Source: Desertimonas sp963786985
Lineage (GTDB): Bacteria > Actinomycetota > Acidimicrobiia > Acidimicrobiales > Ilumatobacteraceae
DNA length: 64,000 nucleotides
Direction: 5' to 3'
Assembly: GCA_963786985.1 (NCBI GenBank)
Contig: CAWBBL010000027.1
Coordinates: 124,001-188,000, forward strand
Below are positions 33,043 to 40,731 of the stretch, in pieces. Numbering within the stretch: position 1 is the first letter of the stretch; every line of letters starts with the position of its first letter. The translations under genes and the position numbers were made by a program. The notes under the pieces were generated by a model, which searched no databases, had not been told where the DNA came from, and saw nothing but the letters and a program-made list of their open reading frames with translations.

Positions 33043-34464
33043 TCACTCGTGAAGGCGGATCGGGGGGACGTACTCGCCGATCGGGGCCCGGTCCCACCAC
33101 ACGTTGGTCTCGCGTCGCTCCTCACGCGACGTGAAGCGGTACTCGAACATTCGCGCCCGCACGTAGACCGGTGGCCGGTCGGGGAACGGGTTGTGACGCA
33201 ACAGCTTCAACGTGTCGCGATCGTTGGCCAGCAGTCGTTCGAGGAACGGCCGGAACCACGACCGCCCGTAACGGGGCGACAGCGGGATGAACCACATCAG
33301 CCAGTCGAGCCGGAGGTGGTAGGGGGCGAATTGCCGCGGTCGGCGACGCGGGTCACCCGGCTTGCCCTTGAACTCGTACTCGCGCCACTCGGTGGAAGGC
33401 GTCACGACACCTTCGCTCGTCCCCTCGACGACGACCTCGCGGCGCACCCGGGTGATGCTGCCGAACGCGCCGTACGTGTTGACCAGGCGCAGCGGGTCGA
33501 AGGCGGTGTTCATGACCTGGTGCGGCGACAGCAGGTTGGCCACCGGCCGGTAGCTGAGCAGGGCAACGAGCGCCGTCACGGCGACCACGACGATGTCGTG
33601 CCAGAGCGGCGCGTCCGTCAGCTGATCGGGTGCCGAGACGGGGAGTAGCCAGCCGAGGATGCCGTCGCCCAGCGCCGGCAGGGCGATGGTGATCGTCACC
33701 GCATTGAGCCACGCGAAGTTGCCGCTGACCATCAGCCACAGCTGGGTGACGATGATGAGCGACGCGGCGACGCCGGCGATCGGCTGGGGGGTGAACAGCA
33801 GGAACGGGAGGACCAACTGGGCCACGTGGTTGGCCGCCGCTTCGGCCTTGTGGAGGGGCATCGGCAGGTGGTGGAACCACCAACTCAGCGGACCGGGCAT
33901 CGGTTGGGTCTCGTGGTGGTACTTGAGGCAGGTCAGGTCGCGCCAGCACGCGTCGCCGCGCATCTTGATCAACCCGGCGCCGAACTCGACACGGAACAGC
34001 AGCCAGCGCAGGAGGATCAGGATCAGCGTCGGTGGCGCGCTGTCCTCGGGTCCGAGGAAGATGGTCAGGAATCCGGCTTCCAGCAGCAGCGTCTCCCAGC
34101 CGAAGCCGTACCACGTCTGGCCGACGTTGACGATCGACAGGTACATCGCCCACAGCGCCGCCCAGCCGAGCATGGTGACGAGGGTGGGTGCCCGGTCGAT
34201 CAGCCCGGTCACCGCCGCGAGGGAGATGACGACACCGGTCCACGTCACGCCGGCGAAGAAGCGGTCCGAAGCGTGCAGGTGGAAGACGCTCGGGGACCGC
34301 CAGAAGCGAACAGCACGGACGAAGTCGGTGAACGGCAGGATCCCGCGGGAGCCGAGCAACGGACGGAACTGGTTGGCGGCGACGAGGAAGGCGATCAGGT
34401 AGATGAGCGCCATCGCCCGCAGGAACACGAGCCGGCTGATCCAGTACCCCGGAGCAGCGAACAC
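33043..34464 (-). CDS. Lipase maturation factor family membrane protein
   Basis: 473 residues, with about ten hydrophobic segments and a C-terminal soluble part. It matches lipase maturation factors (LMF1): APGYWISRLVFLRAMALIYL at the start, the FGWETLLLEAGFLTIFL and FGAGLIKMRGDACWRDLTCL segments, YHHETQPMPGPLSWWFHHLP, and the C-terminal LRLDWLMWFIPLSPRYG. In animals LMF1 folds lipases in the ER; bacterial members have unknown partners. GTG 34464 is the apparent start behind GGAGG at an unusually short distance. It lies downstream of the coxSLM set, separated by a hairpin. No lipase gene is visible here. Confidence 0.86.
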   Translation of the reverse strand: MFAAPGYWISRLVFLRAMALIYLIAFLVAANQFRPLLGSRGILPFTDFVRAVRFWRSPSVFHLHASDRFFAGVTWTGVVISLAAVTGLIDRAPTLVTMLGWAALWAMYLSIVNVGQTWYGFGWETLLLEAGFLTIFLGPEDSAPPTLILILLRWLLFRVEFGAGLIKMRGDACWRDLTCLKYHHETQPMPGPLSWWFHHLPMPLHKAEAAANHVAQLVLPFLLFTPQPIAGVAASLIIVTQLWLMVSGNFAWLNAVTITIALPALGDGILGWLLPVSAPDQLTDAPLWHDIVVVAVTALVALLSYRPVANLLSPHQVMNTAFDPLRLVNTYGAFGSITRVRREVVVEGTSEGVVTPSTEWREYEFKGKPGDPRRRPRQFAPYHLRLDWLMWFIPLSPRYGRSWFRPFLERLLANDRDTLKLLRHNPFPDRPPVYVRARMFEYRFTSREERRETNVWWDRAPIGEYVPPIRLHE

Positions 34465-34495
34465 ATCCTCCGTCGTGATCCCCCGATCTGCGAAC

Positions 34496-34540
34496 CGAAG
34501 GGTGCCAATATGACCGTTCCGTCACACTGGCACCCTTTCG
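34496..34540 (-). terminator. Hairpin after coxM (GACCGTTCGGTC family)
   Basis: Arms AAGGGTGCCA (34498-34507) and TGGCACCCTT (34528-34537) are perfect complements around the inner sequence GACCGTTCCGTC. Close relative of 49586-49625, with which it shares the arms exactly. Lies just after the coxM stop on the minus strand. No T-run. Confidence 0.75.
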
Positions 34541-34547
34541 TTGGTGA

Positions 34548-35372
34548 TCAGCCGGTGGCGGCCTCGAGCGCTCGGCGGGTGAGGACCTTGGCGAGGTGGA
34601 CCCGGTACTCGACGCTGGCGTTGAGGTCGGCCTGCGGGTCCGCTTCGGCGGCGGCCTGCTCGGCGGCGTCGGCGACCGAGGCCCCGCCGGCGAGCGCGCT
34701 GGCGACGCTGCTGGCCAGGATCGGCGTCGATCCCATGTTGACGAGGGCGACGCCGCAATCACCGTTGCGACGCCAAGCGGCCACGCCGACGATCGCCCAG
34801 TCCTGGGCGCGCCGGTTGAACTTCTGGAAGCCCCACCCGGCGCCGTTCATCTTCGGCACGCGGATCTCGGTGAGCAGCTCGTCGGCCGCCAGGGTCGACG
34901 TCAGGAACCCCTCGTAGAAGTCGGCGGCGGCGATTTCCCGCGTACCTCCCGGTCCCTGCGCTACGTAGGTCGCGCCGAGCGCCAGGGTGGTCGCCGGGAG
35001 GTCGCTGGCCGGGTCGGCGTGGGCGATCGACCCGCCGATCGTGCCGCGGTGGCGCACTTGCGGATCACCGACGTGGCTCGCCGCATGAGCGAGCAGGGGA
35101 ACGTGCTCGGCGAGCACTTCCGAGATCTCGATGTCGCGGTGCCTCGTGAGGGCGCCGATGGCGATGTGATCGCCATCCTCGCGGATGTACGAGAGGTCGG
35201 CGAGCCGGCCGATGTCGACGAGCACGCTGGGCTGGGCGAGGCGCAGCTTCATCAGCGGTAACAGGCTGTGCCCGCCGGCGAGGAACTTGGCGTCGTCGCC
35301 GTGCTGGCCGGCGAGGCTGACCGCCTCCTCGGCCGTCGACGCTCGTACGTAGTCGAACGGTGCGGGGATCAT
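34548..35372 (-). CDS. FAD-binding medium subunit of a molybdenum hydroxylase (CoxM-like)
   Basis: 274 residues. The CO dehydrogenase/xanthine dehydrogenase FAD subunit motifs are clear: KFLAGGHSLLPLMKLRLAQP, then VRHRGTIGGSIAHADPASDL and the C-terminal region with NMGSTPILASSV. It binds FAD and passes electrons from the iron-sulphur subunit to the acceptor. ATG 35372 overlaps the coxL stop codon (ATGA). Gene order in transcription is coxS, coxL, coxM, as opposed to M-S-L in many carboxydotrophs. An uptake or respiratory electron acceptor is not encoded here. Confidence 0.93.
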   Translation of the reverse strand: MIPAPFDYVRASTAEEAVSLAGQHGDDAKFLAGGHSLLPLMKLRLAQPSVLVDIGRLADLSYIREDGDHIAIGALTRHRDIEISEVLAEHVPLLAHAASHVGDPQVRHRGTIGGSIAHADPASDLPATTLALGATYVAQGPGGTREIAAADFYEGFLTSTLAADELLTEIRVPKMNGAGWGFQKFNRRAQDWAIVGVAAWRRNGDCGVALVNMGSTPILASSVASALAGGASVADAAEQAAAEADPQADLNASVEYRVHLAKVLTRRALEAATG

Positions 35373-37861
35373 TGCCCGTCTCCCTCTTTGTCGGTGGCGC
35401 GGTCGTCTGGTGGGGCGGTGGTCGTGCGGGCCGTGACGCCCTCGTGCTCGCCGAGGTCCGTCGCCGCCGTGTCGGTGGCCTCGGTCGTCGTGCCGTGGAT
35501 CGCCTTCCAGACGTTCAACGGACTGGCCGGCATCGGCACATCGGTCACCCCGAGGCCCGAGAGCGCGTCGACGACGGCGTTGATCACCGCCGGAGCAGCG
35601 CCGATCGTCCCCGCCTCGCCGATGCCCTTGACGCCGAGCAGGTTGGTCGGCGACGGCGTGACGGTTTGGTCGAGCTTGAGCGATGGAACATCGCTTGCCG
35701 CCGGCACGAGGTACTCGGCGAGCGTCGACGTCTGCAGGTTGCCATCGGGGTCGAACACGGCCTCCTCGAACAACGCCTGGGCGAGCCCTTGGATCACCCC
35801 ACCGTGGATCTGGCCCTCGACGATCAGCGGATTGACCTGCACACCACAGTCGTCGACGGCCGCGTAGTCGAGGACCTCGACTTGTCCGGTCTCCGTGTCC
35901 ACCTCCACGGCGCACATGTGCGTGCCGAACGGCCACGAGAAGTTCGGTGGGTCGTAGGTGACGTGCGCTTCGAGGTTCGGCTCCATGCCGTCGGGGAGGT
36001 TGTGGGCGGTGAACGCCTCGAAGGCGATGGCCGCGAGGGGCATCGACTTGTCCGGCGATCCGGCCACCGTGAACGCCGCGTCCTCGAACGACAGGTCGTC
36101 GGCGCTGGCCTCCAGTTGATGGGCGGCGATCTGCTTGGCCTTGTCCACGACACGGTCGCACGCCATCGCAATCGCCACGCCACCGACAGGGAGCGACCGC
36201 GAGCCGTAGGTGTCCATCCCCAGTGGGGCGATCGCCGTGTCGGAGTGCAGCACGTCGACGTCGTCCGGGCTGATCCCGAGCCGTTCGGCGACGATCATCG
36301 ACCACGCCGTCTCGTGACCCTGGCCGTGCGGTGCGCTGCCCGTGACGACCTGCACCTTGGCGGTCGGCAGGACGCGCACCGTGGCCGCCTCCCAGCCTCC
36401 GGCGGAGTAGTTCAGCGACGCCAGCACGCGCGAGGGGGCCAGGCCGCACATCTCGAAGTACGACGACACGCCGATTCCGAGACGCTTCGTGGCACCTTCG
36501 ACGTTCTGGGTCTGCTGGCGCTGGCGCAGGTCGTCGTAGCCGATCAGGGCGGCGGCCTTGTCGGCTGCCGCCGGGTGATCACCGGAGTCGTACTCCAGCC
36601 CGCTCCACGCCGTGTAGGGGTACGACGCCGTCGGGATGTAGTTGCGTCGGCGCAGCTCGAGCGGGTCGATGCCGATCTTGGCGGCGAGGGCGTCCATCGA
36701 CCGTTCGATGGCGTAGGTCGCCTCCGGCCGGCCGGCCCCCCGGTAGGCGTCGGTGGGTGTCATCGTCGTGAACACCGAGGTGCACTCGAAGTCGTAGGCG
36801 GCGGGCAGGTCATAGACGCCGGCGTACAGGAACGCGCCGAGCAGCGGGATGCCCGGCGTGACGAGTTGTAGGTAGGCGCCCATGTCGGCGAGCAGCCGGA
36901 TCCGTACGGCGGTGAGCTTGCCCTCGGCATCGGCGGCCAATTCGATGTCCTGGATCTGGCCGCGGCCGTGGATCGTGGCGAGGGCGTTCTCCGTGCGCGA
37001 TTCGTTCCATCGCACGGCGACGCCGTGGCGCTTGGCGAGGGCCATGCACAGCAGTTCCTCGGCGTAGACGTTGAGCTTGGACCCGAACCCGCCGCCGACC
37101 GCCGGGGCGACGACGCGCACCTGCTGTTCGGCGAGGCCGAGGGTGATCGCCGACATGATCTTGAGGATGTGCGGGATCTGCGTCGCCGAGTACAGCGTGA
37201 TGTCACCGCCGAACGGCTGGGGCACGGCGGCCACCGCCCGGGTCTCCATCGCCATCGGGATCAGGCGCTGCTGGACGTAGCGCTCCTTGACCGTGTGGGC
37301 GGCCTCGGCGAAGGCCGCGTCGACCTGACCCTCGGTGCCCTCGACCTTCAGCGCCCAGGTGTAGCTCTTGTTGGTGCCGATGTCGTCGTGGATGACGACG
37401 CGATCGGACAGCGCATCGGCGAGGTCGATGACGGCGTCGAGCGGTTCGTAGGCGACGTCGACGAGCTCTGCAGCATCGCGGGCGGTGGACTCGGACGTCG
37501 CCAGCACGGCGGCCACGCCGTCGCCGACGTAGCACACCTTGTCGGTGGCCAGCGGGAAGTGCGGCGGGTTCTTCATGTCGTCGGTGACCGGCCAGGCGCA
37601 CGGCATCGGGGCGGCCCAGGCATCGGCCAGATCGGCGCCGCTGTACACGGCAACGACACCGTCGGCGCCGGCCGCCGCCGACGTGTCGATGGACGTGATC
37701 CGGGCGTGGGCATACGGACTGCGCACGACGGCGAGGTACAGCGCGCCGGGGAGGTCGAGATCGGCGGTGAAGCGAGCTTCACCGGTGAGCAGTGCTGGGT
37801 CCTCCCGGCGTAGGCGGCGCTGGCCGATCACCGTGTTGGGACGGGTTTCGGTGACGGTCAT
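35369..37861 (-). CDS. Molybdenum hydroxylase large subunit (CoxL form II-like)
   Basis: 830 residues with the two molybdopterin-binding modules of the xanthine oxidase family. The active-site loop is AYRGAGR (in TDAYRGAGRPEATYAIER), the signature of form II CoxL; the form I signature AYxCSFR of true CO dehydrogenase is absent. The catalytic Glu lies in VKGIGEAGTIGAAP; GGGFGSKLNVYAEELL is the cofactor loop. Form II enzymes mostly have unknown substrates. ATG 37861 has AAGGG upstream. Linked to CoxS-like and CoxM-like subunits and probably matured by the Cox accessory proteins at 22.8-28.3 kb. CO oxidation is therefore not claimed. Confidence 0.93.
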   Translation of the reverse strand: MTVTETRPNTVIGQRRLRREDPALLTGEARFTADLDLPGALYLAVVRSPYAHARITSIDTSAAAGADGVVAVYSGADLADAWAAPMPCAWPVTDDMKNPPHFPLATDKVCYVGDGVAAVLATSESTARDAAELVDVAYEPLDAVIDLADALSDRVVIHDDIGTNKSYTWALKVEGTEGQVDAAFAEAAHTVKERYVQQRLIPMAMETRAVAAVPQPFGGDITLYSATQIPHILKIMSAITLGLAEQQVRVVAPAVGGGFGSKLNVYAEELLCMALAKRHGVAVRWNESRTENALATIHGRGQIQDIELAADAEGKLTAVRIRLLADMGAYLQLVTPGIPLLGAFLYAGVYDLPAAYDFECTSVFTTMTPTDAYRGAGRPEATYAIERSMDALAAKIGIDPLELRRRNYIPTASYPYTAWSGLEYDSGDHPAAADKAAALIGYDDLRQRQQTQNVEGATKRLGIGVSSYFEMCGLAPSRVLASLNYSAGGWEAATVRVLPTAKVQVVTGSAPHGQGHETAWSMIVAERLGISPDDVDVLHSDTAIAPLGMDTYGSRSLPVGGVAIAMACDRVVDKAKQIAAHQLEASADDLSFEDAAFTVAGSPDKSMPLAAIAFEAFTAHNLPDGMEPNLEAHVTYDPPNFSWPFGTHMCAVEVDTETGQVEVLDYAAVDDCGVQVNPLIVEGQIHGGVIQGLAQALFEEAVFDPDGNLQTSTLAEYLVPAASDVPSLKLDQTVTPSPTNLLGVKGIGEAGTIGAAPAVINAVVDALSGLGVTDVPMPASPLNVWKAIHGTTTEATDTAATDLGEHEGVTARTTTAPPDDRATDKEGDGQ

Positions 37862-37879
37862 CAGGGGGCCCTTCTGGTG

Positions 37880-37944
37880 ATGCGAGCGACCGAGCGCCAG
37901 CGAGGGAGCGGCCAGCAACGGCCTGCGTGGCCGGGGAACGCAAT
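37880..37944 (+). repeat. Dispersed repeat, copy D
   Basis: Alternating arm (GCGAGCGACCGAGCGCCAGC) followed by CTGCGTGGCCGGGGAACG and CAAT. Lies between the coxS stop and the coxL start, inside the cox operon. Confidence 0.85.
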
Positions 37945-37959
37945 GAACGTCATGTCGCG

Positions 37960-38421
37960 TCAGCTCCCGGCCTCGGCGGCGGCGAGCACCGCCTTGACGA
38001 TGTTGTGGTAGCCGGTGCAGCGGCACAGGTTGCCCTCCAGGCCGATTCGCACGTCGGACTCGGTGGGGTGCGGCTGTTCGTTGAGCAGGCTGGTCGCCGC
38101 CATGATCATCCCGGGTGTGCAGTAGCCGCACTGCAGGCCGTGGTTCTCCATGAACGCCTGCTGCATCGGGTGCAGCTCGCCGTTCGTGGCGAGTCCCTCG
38201 ATCGTCATGATGTCAGCACCGTCGGCCTGCACGGCGAGCACCGTGCAACTCTTCACCGACTCGCCGTCGATGTGAACCGTGCACGCTCCGCACGACGACG
38301 TGTCACAACCGACGTTGGTGCCCGTCAGCCTGAGCTGCTCGCGTAGGAACTGCACGAGCAACGTGCGCGGCTCGACCTCCCCGCTGCGAGCCGAACCATT
38401 GACCGTGAGTGAAATCTCCAC
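37960..38421 (-). CDS. Iron-sulphur small subunit of a molybdenum hydroxylase (CoxS-like)
   Basis: 153 residues carrying two [2Fe-2S] clusters: the plant-ferredoxin-type CDTSSCGACTVHIDGE with its partner Cys, and the C-terminal CGYCTPGM and CRCTGYHNIV. Electron carrier between the molybdenum site and FAD. GTG 38421 is preferred because AAGGGGGG lies a few bases upstream; an ATG at 38454 is embedded in a repeat and would add a non-homologous extension. First gene of the coxSLM set; the coxL start is 98 bases further on, past repeat copy D. Confidence 0.93.
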   Translation of the reverse strand: MEISLTVNGSARSGEVEPRTLLVQFLREQLRLTGTNVGCDTSSCGACTVHIDGESVKSCTVLAVQADGADIMTIEGLATNGELHPMQQAFMENHGLQCGYCTPGMIMAATSLLNEQPHPTESDVRIGLEGNLCRCTGYHNIVKAVLAAAEAGS

Positions 38422-38437
38422 CCCGAACCCCCCTTGA

Positions 38438-38540
38438 AATGCGTTGCCGGCCATGTAGGCCGCTTCTGTCGTTCCCCGGCCACGCTGGCCGTACCTGGCC
38501 GCTCGCTCGCTGGCGCTCGCTCACTCGCAACGGTGAGATG
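38438..38540 (-). repeat. Dispersed repeat, copy E (inverted)
   Basis: Reverse orientation: TGCGTTGCCGGCCATGTAGG, then CGTTCCCCGGCCACGCTGG and the alternating arm GCTCGCTCGCTGGCGCTCGC. Fills most of the gap between bacterioferritin and coxS. It seems to contain two core half-copies. Confidence 0.8.
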
Positions 38541-38615
38541 GCGCCTCGTCGCTCGCATGATGCGTAGACGTTCATCTTGGCATGACCAGCGCGCCTGGCG
38601 CTCAACCGAGGTCGG

Positions 38616-39086
38616 CTACGAGTGCAGCTGCTGGGCGAGGTAGTGCTCGATGCCGATCTGGTTGATCGTCTCCAGCTGCGTCTCCAGCCAGTCGACGTGG
38701 TCCTCCTCATCGGTCAGGATCGACTCCAGCAGGTCACGGCTGCCGTGGTCGCCCTTGGCCAGGCACAAGGCGATGCCATCACCGAGGCGCTCGAGAGCGG
38801 ACTGCTCGACGGCGAGGTCGGACTGGAACTGCTCGAGCACCGTCTCCCCGACGCGCAACGGTCCCAGACGCTGCAGGTTGGGGACACCTTCGAGGTAGAG
38901 GATCCGCTCGACGAGTGACTCGGCGTGCTTCATCTCGTCGATCGATTCGTCACGGACCTTCTCGGCGAGGCGCCGATACCCCCAGTTGTCACACATCTTG
39001 GCGTGGACGAAGTACTGGTTGATCGCCGTCAGCTCACCGGTGAGCACGTCGTTGAGCACCTCGAGGATGTCGTCGTCGCCTCGCAT
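38616..39086 (-). CDS. bfr: Bacterioferritin
   Basis: 156 residues, standard length for the haem-binding ferritin cage protein. Ferroxidase ligands are Glu18 (LTGELTAINQYFVH), Glu51 and His54 in DEMKHAE, Glu94 and the late EEDHVDWLETQLE; the Met of DEMKH is the haem ligand. Stores iron and detoxifies ferrous iron. ATG 39086 is exactly seven bases after TAGTGT on the minus strand, the leaderless pattern. It is downstream of the bacterioferritin-associated ferredoxin gene and shares its direction, separated by repeat copy F. Confidence 0.95.
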   Translation of the reverse strand: MRGDDDILEVLNDVLTGELTAINQYFVHAKMCDNWGYRRLAEKVRDESIDEMKHAESLVERILYLEGVPNLQRLGPLRVGETVLEQFQSDLAVEQSALERLGDGIALCLAKGDHGSRDLLESILTDEEDHVDWLETQLETINQIGIEHYLAQQLHS

Positions 39087-39093
39087 GCCAGCG

Positions 39094-39099
39094 ACACTA
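39094..39099 (-). promoter_or_regulatory. Presumed -10 box TAGTGT for bfr
   Basis: TAGTGT is seven bases before the bfr ATG, same layout as queF. No Shine-Dalgarno sequence precedes the start. Confidence 0.5.
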
Positions 39100-39105
39100 C
39101 GCCAC

Positions 39106-39230
39106 GTATTGCGTTCCCCGGCCACGCAGGCCGCGTGTGGACGCTCCTCGGCTGGCGCCTCGTCGCTCGCATGCTACGACAGGGCGCTCACTCACTCACT
39201 CACTCACTCACTCACTCACTCGCATCGGTG
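39106..39230 (-). repeat. Dispersed repeat, copy F, with a CTCA microsatellite
   Basis: Inverted copy starting TTGCGTTCCCCGGCCACGCA, followed by a divergent arm that ends in an expanded tetranucleotide run CTCA repeated 8.5 times (39187-39220). The run has apparently grown from the GCTCACTCG part of the alternating arm. Confidence 0.85.
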
Positions 39231-39243
39231 CGAGTTCGTTGGG

Positions 39244-39453
39244 TCAAGCGATGACGAGACGCCGACCGCGCCGGCCGACGACGGTCGCCTCGGCGCACCG
39301 CTCGGCAAGGAGGTCGTCGATCGTCGAGTGGCAGCTCAGGCAGCAGCTGCCGGCCTGGCAACGATCGGCGATGTCGTCGATCGAACTCGCTCCGTGGTCG
39401 ATCTCGCGTCGAATGCGCCGCTCGCTCACTCCGTGGCAGCTGCAGACGACCAT
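39244..39453 (-). CDS. Bacterioferritin-associated ferredoxin-like [2Fe-2S] protein
   Basis: 69 residues. The four Bfd-type cysteines are seen in the N-terminal VVCSCHGVSERRIR and in CQAGSCCLSCHST. Bfd reduces bacterioferritin so that stored iron can be released, which fits bfr next door. The ATG is seven bases after TACCTT, and that box lies inside the palindrome TAAGGTACCCTTA, so a regulator bound there would block transcription. An iron-dependent repressor is the obvious guess, not proven. Confidence 0.88.
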   Translation of the reverse strand: MVVCSCHGVSERRIRREIDHGASSIDDIADRCQAGSCCLSCHSTIDDLLAERCAEATVVGRRGRRLVIA

Positions 39454-39459
39454 TGGTCG

Positions 39460-39472
39460 TAAGGTACCCTTA
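39460..39472. promoter_or_regulatory. Palindrome overlapping the bfd -10 box (iron-box candidate)
   Basis: TAAGGTACCCTTA is a dyad with arms TAAGG and CCTTA around TAC and covers the TACCTT box read on the minus strand. It resembles half of a DtxR/IdeR site (TTAGG...CCTAA). Position and the function of the gene suggest iron control. Confidence 0.5.
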
Positions 39473-39513
39473 ATCCCCGCCAGTTACAAGGCTGCACACA
39501 TCGCCGCCTGCCG

Positions 39514-39864
39514 TTAGCCCGGGCGTTGCGACTTGGGAAGCTTGCCGACCACCAGTTCGTAGCTGGTGTCGATGGCCTCCTCGATCTCGTCGTCGGGGAT
39601 CGCCCGACCGATCCGCAGCGTGTTCCACCCGGAGCGGCCGATGTACGCCATCACCGACGCGTCGTCGGGGTAGCGAGCCAGCCACTCGTTGGCCTCGTCA
39701 CGGTTGGATCCAGCCTTCACGCCAACGCTGTCGCGGCCCATGAAGGCGAAGATCTTGCCTTTGGCGGACGGGCCGACCTTGGCGACAGTGTCGCCTTCCC
39801 ACGGCTCGTCCTCCCAGGCGCCGGGCTTGGCGAGGCAATAGGCGATCAACTCGTCGTGAGTCAC
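39514..39864 (-). CDS. MmcQ/YjbR-family protein
   Basis: 116 residues of the MmcQ/YjbR (CyaY-like fold) family: ELIAYCLAKPGAWEDEPWEG near the start, then KIFAFMGRDS, DASVMAYIGRSGWNTLRI and EEAIDTSYELVVGKLPKS. The fold has been linked to DNA binding, but function is unknown. GTG 39864 was chosen because TACGGT lies six bases upstream; a longer frame is open from ATG 39882. It precedes bfd on the same strand but with its own promoter pattern. Confidence 0.82.
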   Translation of the reverse strand: MTHDELIAYCLAKPGAWEDEPWEGDTVAKVGPSAKGKIFAFMGRDSVGVKAGSNRDEANEWLARYPDDASVMAYIGRSGWNTLRIGRAIPDDEIEEAIDTSYELVVGKLPKSQRPG

Positions 39865-39882
39865 CGCCAAACCGTAGGGCAT

Positions 39883-39959
39883 CGGAGTGTTTGCGGCGGG
39901 GCGTGTCAGCCGCCACCACTCCGACAACCCCAAACACTCCGGCAGCCGCAAACACTCCG
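39883..39959. terminator. Inverted-repeat element (AGTGTTTGCGG family) after otsB
   Basis: Perfect 15-bp arms CGGAGTGTTTGCGGC (39883-39897) and GCCGCAAACACTCCG (39945-39959), plus a further CAAACACTCCGG in the loop and an inner GGCGG/CCGCC pairing. It lies directly after the otsB stop on the minus strand and before the MmcQ-like gene. Related structure at 48061-48123. Confidence 0.75.
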
Positions 39960-39969
39960 GTCGGAGACG

Positions 39970-40731
39970 TCAGAGGGCGGCGGCGAGGTGGCGGACGAAC
40001 GTGAGGACGTCGCCGGGGTCGCCGATCCGGCGTCGCGCCGAGGTCTGGCCCGGGCCCACCCGCACGCCGAGGTCGCCGGCCCCGAGGGCGGCGAAGACGT
40101 CCTCGTCGGTGATGTCGTCACCGACGAACGACACGGCGGCGGCGCTCACCTCGCCGCGCATGTCGGCGATCGCCGCCGCCTTGCTGGCGCCGCGCGCCGC
40201 CAGCTCGACGATCCGGTGACCGCGTCGCAGGTGCGCGCCCGGTACCGCGGCGGCGGCCTTGGCGAGAGCGGCGAGCGCCGGCTCGGCGGTCGCCGGATCG
40301 GCTTCGCGGACGTGCACGACGACAGCGGTCGGCTTGGTCTCGACCCACGCCCCGCCGCCGGCATCACGCGCGGCGCGGTCGGCGAGCACGCGGAGGCGGG
40401 CGAGCCGCTCGGTCTCGGTGACCGTCAACGGGGCCAGGGGACGGCCCCGTCGTTCAGCCCCGTGGCTGCCGACGACGATCAGGACGTCCGGGAAGCCGAA
40501 GCGCGACAGGTTCTCGACGTTGCGTCCCGACACGATGCCGACCGGAGTGCGCGCCGACAAGGCGCTGAGGGCATCGAGCAGGCCGGGAAGCAGCGCTGCA
40601 TCGGCAGCGTGGGCGACGATCGGGGCGAGCACGCCGTCGACGTCGAAGGCGGCGAGCAGCGGACGGTCGAGGGCGGCGACCTCGGTGGCGACGGCGACGG
40701 GATCGTCGAACACCGGTGCCTCGCTCGTCAC
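39970..40731 (-). CDS. otsB: Trehalose-6-phosphate phosphatase
   Basis: 253 residues of the HAD superfamily: motif 1 DVDGVLAPIVAH, SGRNVENL, SHGAERRG and motif 4 VGDDITDEDVFAAL are those of trehalose-phosphatases. Releases free trehalose from trehalose-6-phosphate made by the OtsA enzyme encoded immediately upstream. The GTG start overlaps the otsA stop (GTGA). The third HAD residue is the Val instead of Asn/Thr sometimes seen, which is tolerated in the family. Serves osmotic and desiccation protection. Confidence 0.93.
   Translation of the reverse strand: MTSEAPVFDDPVAVATEVAALDRPLLAAFDVDGVLAPIVAHAADAALLPGLLDALSALSARTPVGIVSGRNVENLSRFGFPDVLIVVGSHGAERRGRPLAPLTVTETERLARLRVLADRAARDAGGGAWVETKPTAVVVHVREADPATAEPALAALAKAAAAVPGAHLRRGHRIVELAARGASKAAAIADMRGEVSAAAVSFVGDDITDEDVFAALGAGDLGVRVGPGQTSARRRIGDPGDVLTFVRHLAAAL

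Noticed and set aside
35369..37861. Annotation of the large subunit as true (form I) carbon monoxide dehydrogenase
   Set aside because: The form I active-site signature AYxCSFR is absent; the loop reads AYRGAGR, typical of form II enzymes of largely unknown substrate.
38422..38454. ATG 38454 as start of the coxS-like gene
   Set aside because: It is inside a dispersed repeat and adds residues unlike the family; GTG 38421 has a ribosome site at proper distance.
39187..39220. CTCA run as a possible CRISPR or structured RNA
   Set aside because: It is a pure tetranucleotide microsatellite with no spacers and no cas genes nearby.
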